64,000 nucleotides of DNA from Oligoflexales bacterium (GCA_947479535.1 CANJZQ010000005.1:34680-98679); one strand, 5' to 3'; numbered from the stretch's first letter, positions 44,727-55,010 are shown. Translations and numbers: made by a program. The notes: generated by a model from the sequence alone, not told the origin.

Positions 44727-46634
44727 ATGGGAAATAAAATCATCGGAATCGACTTGGGTACGACCAACTCTGTGGTGGCTATCATGGAGCAAGGGCAGCC
44801 TAAAATCATCGCCAACGCAGAAGGCCAACGGACCACACCAAGTGTCGTGGCTTTCACAAAAGATGGGGACGTTTTGGTTGGGGCGGCAGCCCGCCGCCAG
44901 TCGGTCACCAATCCTGAGCGCACCGTTTATTCCGCCAAGCGATTTATTGGCTGCACTTTTAGCGAACGCGAAGACGAGAGCAAGCGGGTTCCCTACAAAG
45001 TGATCAAGGGCCGCGGCAATCTCGCCGTGTTCGACATCGACGGCAAGGAACACACTCCGCCCGAAATTGCGGCAAAGGTCTTGGCAAAACTCAAGCAAGC
45101 GGCCGAGGATTATCTTGGCGAAAGTGTCACCGAGGCTGTGATCACAGTTCCCGCGTATTTTAACGACAGCCAGCGCCAGGCAACCAAAGATGCGGGCAAG
45201 ATCGCTGGCCTCGATGTAAAGCGCATTGTCGCTGAGCCGACCGCGGCGGCCTTGGCCTACGGCCTCGACAAGAAAAAAAATGAGAAGATCGTGGTTTACG
45301 ATTTCGGTGGCGGTACCTTTGATATTTCCATTCTGGAAGTCGGAGAAAACGTCGTTGAAGTGCTTGCAACCAACGGTGATACCCACCTTGGCGGCGACAA
45401 CGTTGACGAAGTTTTGATCGATTACCTTGTGAAGGAGTTCAAGGGCAGCACGGGCATCGACGTCTCCAAGGATGCAATGGCCATGCAGCGCCTCAAGGAA
45501 GCCGCTGAGAAGGCTAAAATAGAACTTTCTTCGGCACAGGCAACAGACATCAATTTGCCATTTTTGACGGCGGATCAGTCCGGACCGAAGCACTTGAACG
45601 TATCGCTGAACCGCTCCAAGTTTGAGCAACTGATTGGCGATATCGTTGAGAAGACCATGGCTCCATGCCGCCAAGTCCTCAAGGACGCCGGACTGCAGGC
45701 GTCTCAAATCAACGAAGTTTTGCTCGTTGGTGGATCGACTCGTATTCCGCTGGTCCAGCAGAAGGTGAAGGATTTCTTCAACAAGGAACCAAACCGGACC
45801 GTGAATCCGGATGAAGTGGTGGCAATTGGAGCCGCAGTTCAGGCTGGTATCCTTGCTGGTGAAGTGAAAGATGTTCTTCTTCTTGACGTGACACCGCTCT
45901 CTCTTGGAATCGAGACTCTCGGTGGAGTCATGACCAAGCTGATCGAGCGCAATACGACAATTCCGACCCGTCGCGCCCAAGTCTTTTCGACTGCGGCTGA
46001 CAGTCAGACGTCGGTGGAAATCAATGTCCTGCAGGGTGAACGTGAGATGGCGCGCGACAACCGCCAGCTCTCTCGCTTTAGCCTCGTCGATCTTCCCACA
46101 GCGCCGCGCGGCGTGCCGCAAATTGAAGTGGCCTTTGACATCGATGCCAACGGCATTGTCTCCGTCTCCGCAAAAGACTTGGGGACTGGCAAGGAGCAAA
46201 AAATTACGGTTCAGGCTTCGACCAAGCTGAGCGAAGATGAAATCAGCCGGATGGTGAAAGACGCGGAAATTCACAAGGAAGAAGACCAGAAAAAGCGCGA
46301 ACAGATCCAAGCCCGCAATGCCCTTGATTCCATGATCTTCCAGGCCGAGAAAATGATCCGTGAAAACGGGGATAAACTTCCGGCTGAACTGAAGGGTGAA
46401 GTTGAGACGGCTGTTGCTGCGGCCAAGACCAAGCTCGATGTTGAAGATGCTGCTGTGATCGAGGCGGCCAGAGCAGAGCTTGAATCGAAAATGCACAAGT
46501 TGGCCGAGGAGCTTTACAAGTCTGCCCAGGCCAGCGGCGAGGCGGCAAAGGCTGAACCCGGCAAGGAATCAACCAAGAAGTCTGATTCAGATGTGGTTGA
46601 TGCTGAGTACGAGGACAATTCCAGCAATCCCTAA
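44727..46634 (+). CDS. dnaK: Chaperone protein DnaK (Hsp70)
   Basis: ATP-dependent chaperone working with DnaJ and GrpE in protein folding. The 635-residue protein begins [20 protein letters not shown] and carries the three actin-like signatures: [24 protein letters not shown] and [14 protein letters not shown]. The substrate-binding domain (about 390-600) and a C-terminal tail [10 protein letters not shown] complete it. GGGGA precedes the ATG. Neither dnaJ nor grpE is adjacent. A long antisense ORF covers it and is rejected. Confidence 0.97.
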   Translation: MGNKIIGIDLGTTNSVVAIMEQGQPKIIANAEGQRTTPSVVAFTKDGDVLVGAAARRQSVTNPERTVYSAKRFIGCTFSEREDESKRVPYKVIKGRGNLAVFDIDGKEHTPPEIAAKVLAKLKQAAEDYLGESVTEAVITVPAYFNDSQRQATKDAGKIAGLDVKRIVAEPTAAALAYGLDKKKNEKIVVYDFGGGTFDISILEVGENVVEVLATNGDTHLGGDNVDEVLIDYLVKEFKGSTGIDVSKDAMAMQRLKEAAEKAKIELSSAQATDINLPFLTADQSGPKHLNVSLNRSKFEQLIGDIVEKTMAPCRQVLKDAGLQASQINEVLLVGGSTRIPLVQQKVKDFFNKEPNRTVNPDEVVAIGAAVQAGILAGEVKDVLLLDVTPLSLGIETLGGVMTKLIERNTTIPTRRAQVFSTAADSQTSVEINVLQGEREMARDNRQLSRFSLVDLPTAPRGVPQIEVAFDIDANGIVSVSAKDLGTGKEQKITVQASTKLSEDEISRMVKDAEIHKEEDQKKREQIQARNALDSMIFQAEKMIRENGDKLPAELKGEVETAVAAAKTKLDVEDAAVIEAARAELESKMHKLAEELYKSAQASGEAAKAEPGKESTKKSDSDVVDAEYEDNSSNP

Positions 46635-46650
46635 TGAGCAGTCATCCTAC

Positions 46651-46678
46651 GGACCGGTCCTCACCTGAGGTCCGGTCC
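46651..46678 (+). terminator. Strong hairpin after dnaK
   Basis: Two 13-base arms (GGACCGGTCCTCA and TGAGGTCCGGTCC) pair with one mismatch around a two-base loop, 17 bases after the dnaK stop. No T-run follows, so it may act as an RNA-stabilising hairpin rather than a terminator. Confidence 0.6.
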
Positions 46679-46743
46679 GTCATCCTGATACCGGGTCCGT
46701 CATCCTGATGCCGGGTCCGTCATCCTGAGCGCAGCGAAGGATC
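46674..46743. repeat. 20-base tandem repeat merging into the dispersed repeat
   Basis: Three units of 20 bases read GGTCCGTCATCCTGATACCG, the same with one change, and a third whose end changes to CTGAGCGCAGCGAAGGATC. The third unit is a copy of the dispersed repeat seen in the spacer near 20 kb. Confidence 0.8.
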
Positions 46744-46766
46744 TTTTCTTCCGCCGCAGAAGAACC

Positions 46767-47519
46767 TCAGGCCTTCCGCGAGTCCATAAACGATTTCAAC
46801 AAGTCCACAGGCACCGGAAAGACGATTGTCGAATGTTGCTCCGACGCAATATCCGATAAGGTTTGAAGGTAGCGTAGTTGTACAGACACCGGGTTCTGCG
46901 ACAAGATGTCCGCCGCCTCGCGTAGTTTTGCTGCAGACTGCATTTCGCCTTCGGCGGCGATGATTTTTGCGCGGCGCTCCCGCTCAGATTCAGCCTCACG
47001 GGCCATTGCCCTCTGCATTTCCTGTGGCATATCAATGTCTTTTACCTCGACGGATGCCACTTTGATTCCCCAAGACTCGGTGTTTTGGTCCAGGATCTGT
47101 TGGAGTTGGTCGTTGATTTTTTCACGCTCGGTCAGCAGGTCATCAAGCGTGTGTTGACCAAGGATCGAACGCAGGTGAGTCTGGGCAAGTTGAGTCGTAG
47201 CATAAAGAAAGTTCTCGATGTTGATCACCGCCTTGCGTGGATCGACGACCCGGAAATAAAGGACGGCGTTTACTTTCAGACTTACGTTGTCCCGGCTGAT
47301 GACATCCTGTGGATCAATGGACATGGTCACTGTTCGGATGGAAACGCGGACCATCCGGTCAATCAGCGGTATCAAGATCACGGGTCCCGGTCCCTTGGGC
47401 GTGCCAAGGACTCGACCCAGGCGGAACACGACGCCGCGCTCGTATTCTTGTAAAATTTTGATGGACGAAGCCAGAAACGCCAAAGCCAACATGAAAAACA
47501 GAAAACTTCCAGAAGCCAC
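46767..47519 (-). CDS. SPFH-domain protein, slipin (stomatin/prohibitin family)
   Basis: Membrane-organising protein of the stomatin group. From a GTG with GGGGAGG upstream the product is 250 residues: one N-terminal hydrophobic helix ([15 protein letters not shown]), the SPFH domain ([15 protein letters not shown]...[14 protein letters not shown]), and a coiled-coil [20 protein letters not shown]. The C-terminal [10 protein letters not shown] is typical of slipins. The track start upstream overlaps the NfeD gene. It is adjacent to an NfeD protein, the usual partner. Confidence 0.9.
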   Translation of the reverse strand: MASGSFLFFMLALAFLASSIKILQEYERGVVFRLGRVLGTPKGPGPVILIPLIDRMVRVSIRTVTMSIDPQDVISRDNVSLKVNAVLYFRVVDPRKAVINIENFLYATTQLAQTHLRSILGQHTLDDLLTEREKINDQLQQILDQNTESWGIKVASVEVKDIDMPQEMQRAMAREAESERERRAKIIAAEGEMQSAAKLREAADILSQNPVSVQLRYLQTLSDIASEQHSTIVFPVPVDLLKSFMDSRKA

Positions 47520-47559
47520 GGTCAGCCCTCCCCGGGTTTTTAATGCAGTGTCAGGTATC

Positions 47560-48876
47560 TTATTCCAAAAACAATTTGAGACCATCAACGCGCGAAATTT
47601 TTAGTGACTCACCCGCCACGGCAGTTTTGCCTGACGCAACCTCACCGGTCCAAATCTCTCCTTGAACCCGGACTTGACCGGTCGTGCCAGTGAAATCCCG
47701 GATCACCTCTGCCTCTTGGCCGATCATCCCCTCAGAGCCACTTTTAACCCGTGAACGAATCGCCTTGAGGGTAACAAGTCCAATGAGGGCAAGAAATCCA
47801 GCAATGGCTGCCGCGCCAGGAAGGATGGTCCAGAACGAAATAGTGATGCCGTATTCTGGTTCAACAAGCAGCGAGGAGCCAAGGATAAAAGCAATCAGCC
47901 CGCCAATGCCAAGGGATCCAAAGCTTGGTACATAGATTTCTGCCACCATCATGGCAATTCCCGCGACAAGCAGCAGGAGTCCCCCAAAATTAATCGGCAG
48001 AATGGACATGGACGTCAGGGCCAAGATCATGCAGATCGCTCCCACGACACCAGGAAGGATGACTCCAGGGTGTGTCAGTTCAAATCCAAGACCAATGATT
48101 CCTGCAAGAAACAGCAGGTAGAACAAATTTGGATCCGAAATGATTTCCAGCAGGCGATGGCGGATGTTTTTTTCGAAACGGACGACTTTTGCGCCCTTGA
48201 GTTCAAGGGTGATGTTTTTTCCCGATTCAATTGTCACGGTTTTTCCACTGGCCGACGAAAGAAGTTCGTCCAATGAACCTGCCATCAGATCGATCACCTT
48301 GTTGGACAGGGCTTCTTCGGAAGTGATCGATTCTGACGCCAGGACAAACGATCGCGCCAACTCTATGTTTCTGCCTCGCGCCTTGGCTATGGCTTCGGCC
48401 ATGGCAAGGGTGTCATTTAGCGATTTCTCCGCAGCAATCTTGCCATCGCCGCCATCTTTGTTTCCCGGGTAGCCGACCCCTATTGGATGTGCTGCTCCAA
48501 TGTTGGTGGCAGGTGCCATCGCCGCAACATGCGCGGCCATGGTGATGAACGCACCCGCACTAGCCGCCCGTGCGCCCTTTGGACCCACCCAGACAATCAC
48601 GGGAAGGGGCGCATTAAGAATTTGCTGGACCATGGACCGCGTTGATTCAAGCAATCCGCCAGGAGTATCAAGGATGAGAACAAGTACCGACGCCTTGTTT
48701 TCGGCGGCAGATTTGATGGAGGACGCGAGAATGTCAGTGCTGGCCGGGCCGATGATTCCAATTTCGGAAACGATCGCAACTGGCATCGTCGGCGCAGTTG
48801 ATTCGCTAGCTCCCAGCGCAGATGCAAGCGTGGGGATCAAAATTCCAACAGACCATAAAAATTTACCGACGTGCAA
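47560..48876 (-). CDS. NfeD-like membrane-bound serine protease (ClpP class)
   Basis: Partner of the slipin in membrane quality control. The TTG start ([17 protein letters not shown]) has GGAGGGG upstream and avoids overlap with the upstream gene; the track start is 42 codons earlier. A signal/anchor helix precedes a ClpP-class protease domain with [13 protein letters not shown] and the serine in [11 protein letters not shown]. Four to five hydrophobic helices follow (about 245-370), ending in a small OB-type NfeD domain ([17 protein letters not shown]...). This is the long (NfeD1b) architecture. Confidence 0.88.
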   Translation of the reverse strand: MHVGKFLWSVGILIPTLASALGASESTAPTMPVAIVSEIGIIGPASTDILASSIKSAAENKASVLVLILDTPGGLLESTRSMVQQILNAPLPVIVWVGPKGARAASAGAFITMAAHVAAMAPATNIGAAHPIGVGYPGNKDGGDGKIAAEKSLNDTLAMAEAIAKARGRNIELARSFVLASESITSEEALSNKVIDLMAGSLDELLSSASGKTVTIESGKNITLELKGAKVVRFEKNIRHRLLEIISDPNLFYLLFLAGIIGLGFELTHPGVILPGVVGAICMILALTSMSILPINFGGLLLLVAGIAMMVAEIYVPSFGSLGIGGLIAFILGSSLLVEPEYGITISFWTILPGAAAIAGFLALIGLVTLKAIRSRVKSGSEGMIGQEAEVIRDFTGTTGQVRVQGEIWTGEVASGKTAVAGESLKISRVDGLKLFLE

Positions 48877-48892
48877 GGCACCCCTCCGCGTT

Positions 48893-49315
48893 TTATGCTT
48901 GCGTCTGGACGTGACCTTTTTGCAGCTGAAGTTGCTGCCATAAATCCCTTTTGGCAGCGGGGTCTGCTTCCAATTTGGAGAGTTCTGCCCCTTTGACAAC
49001 AATGGCAGAATTCATGCCAACTCGTTTTGCCCATTGGCGGCTGGCTTCTTCCGATGGATCACCAAACGCCACCACCAAATCGCATGGGCCATCGACCGCA
49101 GACGACCCCAGGCTGGCATGGTCGTGAATTCGAACATCTTGGCGCTGATATCCGCATGCGGCCGCAATCCGTGTCATGAGTTCTATACAAGAATCAGAGA
49201 GTACGGCCTCGCCGTGGACCATCATCAGACGGCGGGAGTGCGTCCTTGAAGGATAGCGCTGTCCCCGGTCGTCAAGCCATTCAAGGTATTTTAGGTGTCT
49301 CGGGTCGGAAGTCAT
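48893..49315 (-). CDS. Small protein, possibly a degenerate uracil-DNA-glycosylase-like remnant
   Basis: A 140-residue protein. The sequence SCIELMTRIAAACGYQRQDVRI lines up with the GxLLxxmLxAIGLxRxDVYI block of UDG families 4/5, CDLVVAFGDP with the strand VVALG, and DPAAKRDLWQQL with the end of the family. The catalytic GEAPG-type motif and iron-sulfur cysteines are absent, so glycosylase activity is unlikely. This is inference from motif order only. Confidence 0.5.
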   Translation of the reverse strand: MTSDPRHLKYLEWLDDRGQRYPSRTHSRRLMMVHGEAVLSDSCIELMTRIAAACGYQRQDVRIHDHASLGSSAVDGPCDLVVAFGDPSEEASRQWAKRVGMNSAIVVKGAELSKLEADPAAKRDLWQQLQLQKGHVQTQA

Positions 49316-49341
49316 GAGCCCGGGTATACCATCGAGGACGG

Positions 49342-50868
49342 TCAGGAGGCAACGCGGGTTGGTGCCTTGCCGGTGGCTGCGAGGCGGCGATTTTTTAGCG
49401 CGACCGATGCCTCTTTGAGTGGTTGCGCCACGACTTCCACACGGGCACCAAGCATCGAAGCGCGCATCAGGGCCAGGCTGGCCTTGCCATGCTCTTTCAT
49501 TCCAGCCAAGGCGTTGGCCTGAATCAGAAGAGCCTGTTCGCTCCAGGGTTCAGCCGAGAAGGAGCGCAGCGCCATGACCTCAGCCTTTGGAGCATTATTG
49601 AGTTGAAGGTGCAGTTGCGCCATCAGACGAAAAACATAGCTCATATTTTGGCTTTTTTTGATGGCTTCCAGTGCGGTCAGTGCTGCCTGGGGTCGTCCAC
49701 TTTTCATTTCAGCAATCGCTGAGATCAGGTTGGCTTCGTCGGCCTCACCCGTCTTTGCCAGCTCGCCGGCGAGGGCGATGGCCTCTTCAAGTTTTTCCTG
49801 CATGAAATAAACCCGCGCAAGGATAACACTCGCATCGGTCTGTTCCGGGTGCCCGGCCTTTACATCGCGGAGTAGCAATTCAGCCCGGCGCAGGTCCTTG
49901 ATCCGCTCGCAGGTCGACACGATGGCCTCAAGGGCCTCGCGTGCATCGGGATAATAACGGCGCATTCGCTTGAAGTAATAAAGACCCTTGTCGGTGTTGC
50001 CCTTCTTGATCTGCGCATGACCCATCGCAATCAAGGCGGTGCGCATTCTTTGGTCCATGAGAAGGGCCTTGCGGAAATGAAGGATGGCCTCTTCCGCCCG
50101 CCCTTGGTCGAGCAACAGTTGACCAAGCTGCACCTGACGCTCGGGTTGCTTGCCGTTGACCTCGAGCTCGGCGGCCATCAGCGCCGCTGCCTCACCAGTT
50201 CTGCCCTGCATCAGGCGCAATTCTGCCAGCAGTGCATTAGCCCGGTAGTAGGCCGGATGTTCTGCCAGGATGCTTTCCAGTCTCTTTTCGGCCGAATTGA
50301 TCTGGCCAGTTTTACTCAATGCAAATGCATTAAGGAATCTGACGTGGAGGTTGTTTTCGTCAAGTCGATTGGCCTCGTCGAGTTCAAGCAAGGCAGCTGG
50401 ATACTTCTGTTCAAGGAGGAGCTTCTCCGCCGTTCGAATCTTGTGCAACAAGAGTTCCGGGGCCGAAAAAGAGTTCAGAAGTTTAACGACCTTTTTTTCC
50501 AGTTCATCCGGCTTAAAAGGCTTGAGCAGGTAATCATTTGCACCAAGGTCAACCGCCTTGACGATGTCATTGCGCGACGCCTCCCCTGTAACGACCAGAA
50601 TTGGAATGTCTGCCCCAAGATTCCGGTGACGGACGCTGTCGAGAACAGCAAATCCATTTGTTTCACCCAGGGCGAGGTCGCAAATCAGAAGATCCGGGTG
50701 GACTGAATTGATGGCCTTGATGGCATCACCGGCATTGGAGGTTTCAAGAATTTCCTTGAAATCCATTTTTTGAAGGACACGACGGATCGCTTTGCGGATC
50801 TGAACCTGATCATCGATAATCAAGATCGTGGTTTCGCGGGGGTCAAAGTCGTATTTTCCGTCAGCCAT
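49342..50868 (-). CDS. Response regulator receiver domain fused to TPR repeats
   Basis: Signalling protein of 508 residues. From an ATG with GGGGGAG upstream, residues 13-135 form a CheY-like receiver: ILIIDDQ, the phospho-acceptor aspartate in LLICDLALGE, the conserved threonine in ILVVTGEAS and the lysine in LLKPFKPDE. The rest (about 140-480) is at least seven TPR-like pairs (AALLELDEANRLDENNLHVRF, LQQLLLDQGRAEEAILHF-type segments). There is no DNA-binding or enzyme output domain, so phosphorylation probably controls protein binding. The cognate kinase is not identified. Confidence 0.87.
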   Translation of the reverse strand: MADGKYDFDPRETTILIIDDQVQIRKAIRRVLQKMDFKEILETSNAGDAIKAINSVHPDLLICDLALGETNGFAVLDSVRHRNLGADIPILVVTGEASRNDIVKAVDLGANDYLLKPFKPDELEKKVVKLLNSFSAPELLLHKIRTAEKLLLEQKYPAALLELDEANRLDENNLHVRFLNAFALSKTGQINSAEKRLESILAEHPAYYRANALLAELRLMQGRTGEAAALMAAELEVNGKQPERQVQLGQLLLDQGRAEEAILHFRKALLMDQRMRTALIAMGHAQIKKGNTDKGLYYFKRMRRYYPDAREALEAIVSTCERIKDLRRAELLLRDVKAGHPEQTDASVILARVYFMQEKLEEAIALAGELAKTGEADEANLISAIAEMKSGRPQAALTALEAIKKSQNMSYVFRLMAQLHLQLNNAPKAEVMALRSFSAEPWSEQALLIQANALAGMKEHGKASLALMRASMLGARVEVVAQPLKEASVALKNRRLAATGKAPTRVAS

Positions 50869-50896
50869 GGCTCCCCCCTTCCCTATTCCGGCACTG

Positions 50897-51601
50897 TTAG
50901 CCGTTGGCCACCTTGATAAGGGCGCGTGCGCCCTGGTCCGCCGGTGCGGCAGCTTGGGACTGCCGCCAAAGTTGTCTGGCCTCTTCGGGTTGACCAGCCT
51001 TGTGCTTTGCAATTCCCGCCCATAACAGGGCCTGGGAATGTCCCGGTGTCACCTTGAGGATTTCGGCAAACTCCTGAAAGGCTTTATCTGTCTGACCACC
51101 CCGCAAATACAACCGCCCTAAATCCAAGCGAACATCGGGCATTTTTGGGTAAATCGAAAGTGCCTTGCGGTACTCGTTTATGGCGTCCTGGGACATGGAG
51201 GACTGTTCATAAGAGCGCGCCGCTGTGACGTGGTGGTTGGCGATTCGACCCAACACCAGATCAGGAACCTTTTGTCCTGGCCTTACCTGAGCAAACGCCT
51301 GCTCAAAAATCGCCCGAGCCTCTTCGTATTGGCCGAGGTCACACAACAGGACAGACAAGTTTAACGCGGCTTCGGTAAAGGCACTGTTTACCTTCAGCGA
51401 CTTTTTAAATTCACGGATGGCTTCAGGAAATCGAGACTGCTTGTGGTGGGTCACGCCGAGCAAATTATGAATGTTTGCCAACGAGCCCTGAGTCGCAAGT
51501 GTTGATTTGAGCAGCTTTTCCGCAGCATCGTAGCGACCCACGTTGAGGTACAGCGCGACCTTTTTATGAACTGCGGCTAGTTCTGCCCGAATTCCACTCA
51601 T
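50897..51601 (-). CDS. TPR repeat protein
   Basis: A 234-residue soluble protein starting MSGIRAELAAVHKKVALYLN and consisting of four to five TPRs (LANIHNLLGVTHHKQSRFPEA, FTEAALNLSVLLCDLGQYEEA, DVRLDLGRLYLRGGQTDKA). The track start overlaps the RNase Y-like gene; this ATG leaves a small gap. It lies between the RNase Y-like gene and the receiver/TPR gene, forming a likely three-gene unit. Confidence 0.82.
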   Translation of the reverse strand: MSGIRAELAAVHKKVALYLNVGRYDAAEKLLKSTLATQGSLANIHNLLGVTHHKQSRFPEAIREFKKSLKVNSAFTEAALNLSVLLCDLGQYEEARAIFEQAFAQVRPGQKVPDLVLGRIANHHVTAARSYEQSSMSQDAINEYRKALSIYPKMPDVRLDLGRLYLRGGQTDKAFQEFAEILKVTPGHSQALLWAGIAKHKAGQPEEARQLWRQSQAAAPADQGARALIKVANG

Positions 51602-51620
51602 GAATACCTGGCCTTCCCGA

Positions 51621-53213
51621 TCAAGCGACTGAGGTTGCCTCAAAACGTCTTGTTACCAGAACTTTGATCTGGCCCGGGAAGGCAACATCGGTCTCGATAC
51701 GTTTGGCGATTTCAGTCGAAAGGCTCTGCAAGTCAGAGTCTTTGACCCGCTTGTGACTCACTTCGACATGAACTTCCCTGCCACCATTCATGATCGCCGA
51801 TTTGGTGACGCCGGGGAAGCTTCGGATGACTTCATCGATCGCATTGAGTCGGATTTGGTAGCCTTCTTCCAGGTTGACACGAGCACCCGGCCGCGCTCCG
51901 GAAAGGGTGTCAGCCGTTTTCAACACAAAAGCCATCGGTGTTTCGATGATCAGGTCGTTGTGATGGGACATCACAGTGTCGCAGATCATCCGGCGCTCAC
52001 CGAAACGATCCGCATAATCGCCGCTGATAACGGCATGGCTGCCCTCAATTCGATAGTCGAGCGCCTTGCCGATGTCGTGCAAAATTCCGCAACGTTTCGC
52101 ATCAGACGGATCCACGCCCAATTCGGCAGCCACAACGCCGGCCAGGACAGCCACTTCAAATGAGTGAAGGTACTGGTTTTGCCGGTAACTCGTTCGCCAG
52201 TTCAAGTAGCCAATCAGTTTTTGTATTTCAGGGTGGATGCTATCGAGGCGCAAGGCAACAACGGCCTGACGACCAAGCTTAATGGCTTGCTGTTCGATGA
52301 TTTCGCGCTGGCGTAAATAGGCTTCCCGACTTTTGCCCCACGACCCGCGACCCTTGGAAAGAAGTTCCTGCAGTGCAAGCCGGGCTGACTCGCGGTCCAC
52401 TCCTGCGCCACCCGAGAGTCGCAGCACGGGCATGAAGTCAGGATTTTCCGGGCGCGACAATTCGATGTCGATGGCGGCAAGTTGCTTCATGTCCAACATT
52501 AATTGCGGATCGGCATCAATTTCATCGGCAAGGCGTGGGCTTTCAATCTCGACATGATTCAACGTTTTCGGCCAAGGAAATTCCGGCGCATAGCGCGACA
52601 TGGCGCGACCGATGATCCTCTGTCCAGATCGCCGCGCAGAGGACGACAGGTCATCGCTGACAATCCGCAGAACCTTCTGGCACTCAAGTTGGCGCCCCTC
52701 GATGATCGAACGCTTGATCGCATTCTTGAGCTCGTTTGAATCGGTCCGTGACATATCCTCAAGCAGCTTTTTGAGAGAGGTATTTGTCTTTTCCAGTTGG
52801 CCCTCAAGATTGAGATGGATTTCGCGCAGGGTCCCGACCTTTTTGTTCGCTACTTCGAGGTTTCTCTCAAGTTTTTCGAATTGCCCATCATCAGCGTCAA
52901 AAGACTTCTCGCGGGATTCGAAATCAGCTTCGGCATTTTTCAAGTCCTCGATTCGTTCCGTGATGGATTCATCGAGGTCTTCGCGGAGGATTTGAATGTT
53001 CGCCTCAGCACGCTTCAGAAGGTCCTCACAGACGGTTTCAGCTTGGATGCGTGCGTCTTTGAGGACTTCTGCTTTCTGGTTGCGGTTGCCAGAAGCAAGT
53101 CTGCCAGGCAGTAAAAAAAGTCCAATGCGGAAGATGATATAGCCAAGCAGTGCGCTAACTGCGAGTGTGAGCAACGTTTGATTTAGATCGGTTGGAATAA
53201 AAGCTGGGTTCAT
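51621..53213 (-). CDS. RNase Y-like HD-domain protein with divergent KH domain
   Basis: Membrane-anchored endoribonuclease family that starts bulk mRNA decay. The 530-residue protein has an N-terminal helix (LAVSALLGYIIFRIGLFLL), a long coiled coil (about 45-190), a KH-position region (about 235-300) and an HD domain (about 345-430) with HSFEVAVLAGVVAAELGV, CGILHDIGKALDYRIEGSHA and TVMSHHND. The classical GREGRN motif of the RNase Y KH domain is not present; the region reads LRLSGGAGVDRESARLAL instead. RNA recognition may therefore differ. Length matches RNase Y. Confidence 0.82.
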   Translation of the reverse strand: MNPAFIPTDLNQTLLTLAVSALLGYIIFRIGLFLLPGRLASGNRNQKAEVLKDARIQAETVCEDLLKRAEANIQILREDLDESITERIEDLKNAEADFESREKSFDADDGQFEKLERNLEVANKKVGTLREIHLNLEGQLEKTNTSLKKLLEDMSRTDSNELKNAIKRSIIEGRQLECQKVLRIVSDDLSSSARRSGQRIIGRAMSRYAPEFPWPKTLNHVEIESPRLADEIDADPQLMLDMKQLAAIDIELSRPENPDFMPVLRLSGGAGVDRESARLALQELLSKGRGSWGKSREAYLRQREIIEQQAIKLGRQAVVALRLDSIHPEIQKLIGYLNWRTSYRQNQYLHSFEVAVLAGVVAAELGVDPSDAKRCGILHDIGKALDYRIEGSHAVISGDYADRFGERRMICDTVMSHHNDLIIETPMAFVLKTADTLSGARPGARVNLEEGYQIRLNAIDEVIRSFPGVTKSAIMNGGREVHVEVSHKRVKDSDLQSLSTEIAKRIETDVAFPGQIKVLVTRRFEATSVA

Positions 53214-53359
53214 CGTGTTGTCCTTGATTCCTGACTTCAGGCCACAGGGGGGTGCAAATGCACCTCTTATATAATTCGTAACCCGGAACGGGCTTCTTTA
53301 CCATTAAATGAACAAACCGTATTTTTTGGAGCTGGCACCAAGTAGGATGGGAGATAAAG

Positions 53360-54151
53360 TTGCAAACAACCGTATTCATTGAAGAAACTCTTGATCTGTG
53401 CGCGCTCGAACTGATCTCCCGATTCCGTTCAGGGCTGGAGATCCGTTCCAAGGCCGATGCCAGCTTGGTGACCGAGGCAGATCTGGCGAGTGAAAAGGTG
53501 GCGCTCGGGCGGATCAAGCAGGCATTCCCTGACGACATCATTCTGTCAGAGGAGTCCCACACAAGCGTCGCTCGGCGTCCTGAGGGGGTCCATGTCTGGA
53601 TTGTGGATCCTTTGGACGGAACCACCAACTTTGCCAACGGCTATCCCTATTTTTGCGTTTCCATAGCGCGTGGTGTCTTTCGTGCCGATGGCTCGATCCA
53701 CGTGATTGCGGGGGGGATCATCGACCCGGTCCGCAACAAAAAATATACGGCAGAGTTTGGTTGTGGTGCGTTTGCCAACGGTGTTCGCCTCCACGTCAGG
53801 CCAGACAGGGCTTTGGCAAAAACGTTTTTGGTGACCGGATTTTATTTTACGGCGCCGGAGAAACTCTTGCCAGAAGTGGAACGTTTTACCCGTTTGGCCC
53901 GGGTTTGCCCGGCGATCAGGCGGGACGGGGCCGCAGCACTGGACTTGGCTTTGGTGGCGGAAGGAATATTTGATGCATTCTGGGAAAATGGCCTTCAGGT
54001 TTGGGATGTTGCAGCAGGTTCCCTGCTCGTAAGCGAGGCCAATGGCTCGGTCCAAAATTATTCTGGGAGTCCCGAATCCTATAACCTCGAGGCAACTGGT
54101 ATTGTGGCTGGAAACCCGGCAACTGTTGCCGCCATTGCAGCGCTTCTGTGA
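53360..54151 (+). CDS. suhB: Inositol monophosphatase-family protein
   Basis: Mg2+-dependent phosphatase of the IMPase/SuhB group. The TTG start has GGGAG upstream at good spacing; no suitable ATG is nearby. Residues show SKADASLVTEADLASE, the metal-binding EES motif in ILSEESH, the hallmark WIVDPLDGTTNFANGYPYF, and the C-terminal FWENGLQVWDVAAGSLLVSEANG. Length 263 is normal. It is divergent from the RNase Y-like gene. Confidence 0.9.
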   Translation: MQTTVFIEETLDLCALELISRFRSGLEIRSKADASLVTEADLASEKVALGRIKQAFPDDIILSEESHTSVARRPEGVHVWIVDPLDGTTNFANGYPYFCVSIARGVFRADGSIHVIAGGIIDPVRNKKYTAEFGCGAFANGVRLHVRPDRALAKTFLVTGFYFTAPEKLLPEVERFTRLARVCPAIRRDGAAALDLALVAEGIFDAFWENGLQVWDVAAGSLLVSEANGSVQNYSGSPESYNLEATGIVAGNPATVAAIAALL

Positions 54152-54203
54152 GCCATGAAATAATTGCGGAGTCGCCACTCAAGGCAACCGGAGACAGATT
54201 GAA

Positions 54204-55010
54204 ATGAAAAAATACGCCCCTTCCGCAATTGCCGCCTTCATTTTGATTGCGACCATTGCTGCGCCGATGCCGGCAGAGGCGAAACCTTGGTTAGCCAGCG
54301 CAGACGGTGTGGAGGTCGATTGGGCCAGTTTAACGGCACGTTTTGAAGGCATTGCAACTTCAGGACTTGCCGACCGCGAGGGGCTCAAGGGTCTTGAGCG
54401 TACGGCTTGGCGCAATGGATACGAGAAGGCCGGACCAGCTCTGGACCGTATTCTGCACGATCAGTTTGTGGCCCTCGGAATGCAAGACCATTGGCAGAAA
54501 AGTAGCGATGAAACGTTGGCCAAAGCCCGCGACCAGGTCAAAAAATCAGTTAAGTCGTTAAGCGCGACATTTTTTGCTTCGGGTGCAATTGAAGTCTCGA
54601 TGGAAGCCGCCCTTCAAGCGGGTTTTGCCAACGCCCTTCGCAGGGCCGGTGCCGGCAGCCGAAACCCCGAGCAAACATCGAGGGATTCCGGTGGCGGTCT
54701 CATTTTGAGGCTCCCCGCCAATGCGGGGCCATCGGTGGCATTTTGGATCGTCGACCCGTCTGGGAAAGTGCTGTTTGACCCGGGACGCGTGTCTGGGGCG
54801 GTCTTGGCCCAAGGGTCGATGGGGCGATGGTTCCGTGGCAGCAATGACGATGAACTATCTAGAATTGCAGGAAAAAAATCAGAAACCTTGATGGTCTCAG
54901 AAGTGCGAAACGGGAACCGTCTTGTTGTTGATCCCAGCCGATTCGGACGGCTTCGCGAGGAAACCCTGCGGGCCCTTTCCGATGGCAAGGTGGCTTTGGT
55001 CGGGCCATGA
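54204..55010 (+). CDS. Secreted protein of unknown function
   Basis: A 268-residue protein with a clear signal peptide (MKKYAPSAIAAFILIATIAA, cleavage after AEA). The mature part has an N-terminal DGVEVDWASLTARFEGIAT, helices typical of a LPP20-like beta/alpha domain, then a strand-rich C-terminal half (GGLILRLPANAGPSVAFWIVDPSGK). No motif is definitive. It lies between suhB and rpmI in the same direction, about 50 bases after suhB. Confidence 0.68.
   Translation: MKKYAPSAIAAFILIATIAAPMPAEAKPWLASADGVEVDWASLTARFEGIATSGLADREGLKGLERTAWRNGYEKAGPALDRILHDQFVALGMQDHWQKSSDETLAKARDQVKKSVKSLSATFFASGAIEVSMEAALQAGFANALRRAGAGSRNPEQTSRDSGGGLILRLPANAGPSVAFWIVDPSGKVLFDPGRVSGAVLAQGSMGRWFRGSNDDELSRIAGKKSETLMVSEVRNGNRLVVDPSRFGRLREETLRALSDGKVALVGP

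Noticed and set aside
44577-46496. 639-codon ORF antisense to dnaK
   Set aside because: It mirrors dnaK almost completely; such antisense ORFs are a known artefact of dnaK codon use, and the translation has no recognisable domain.
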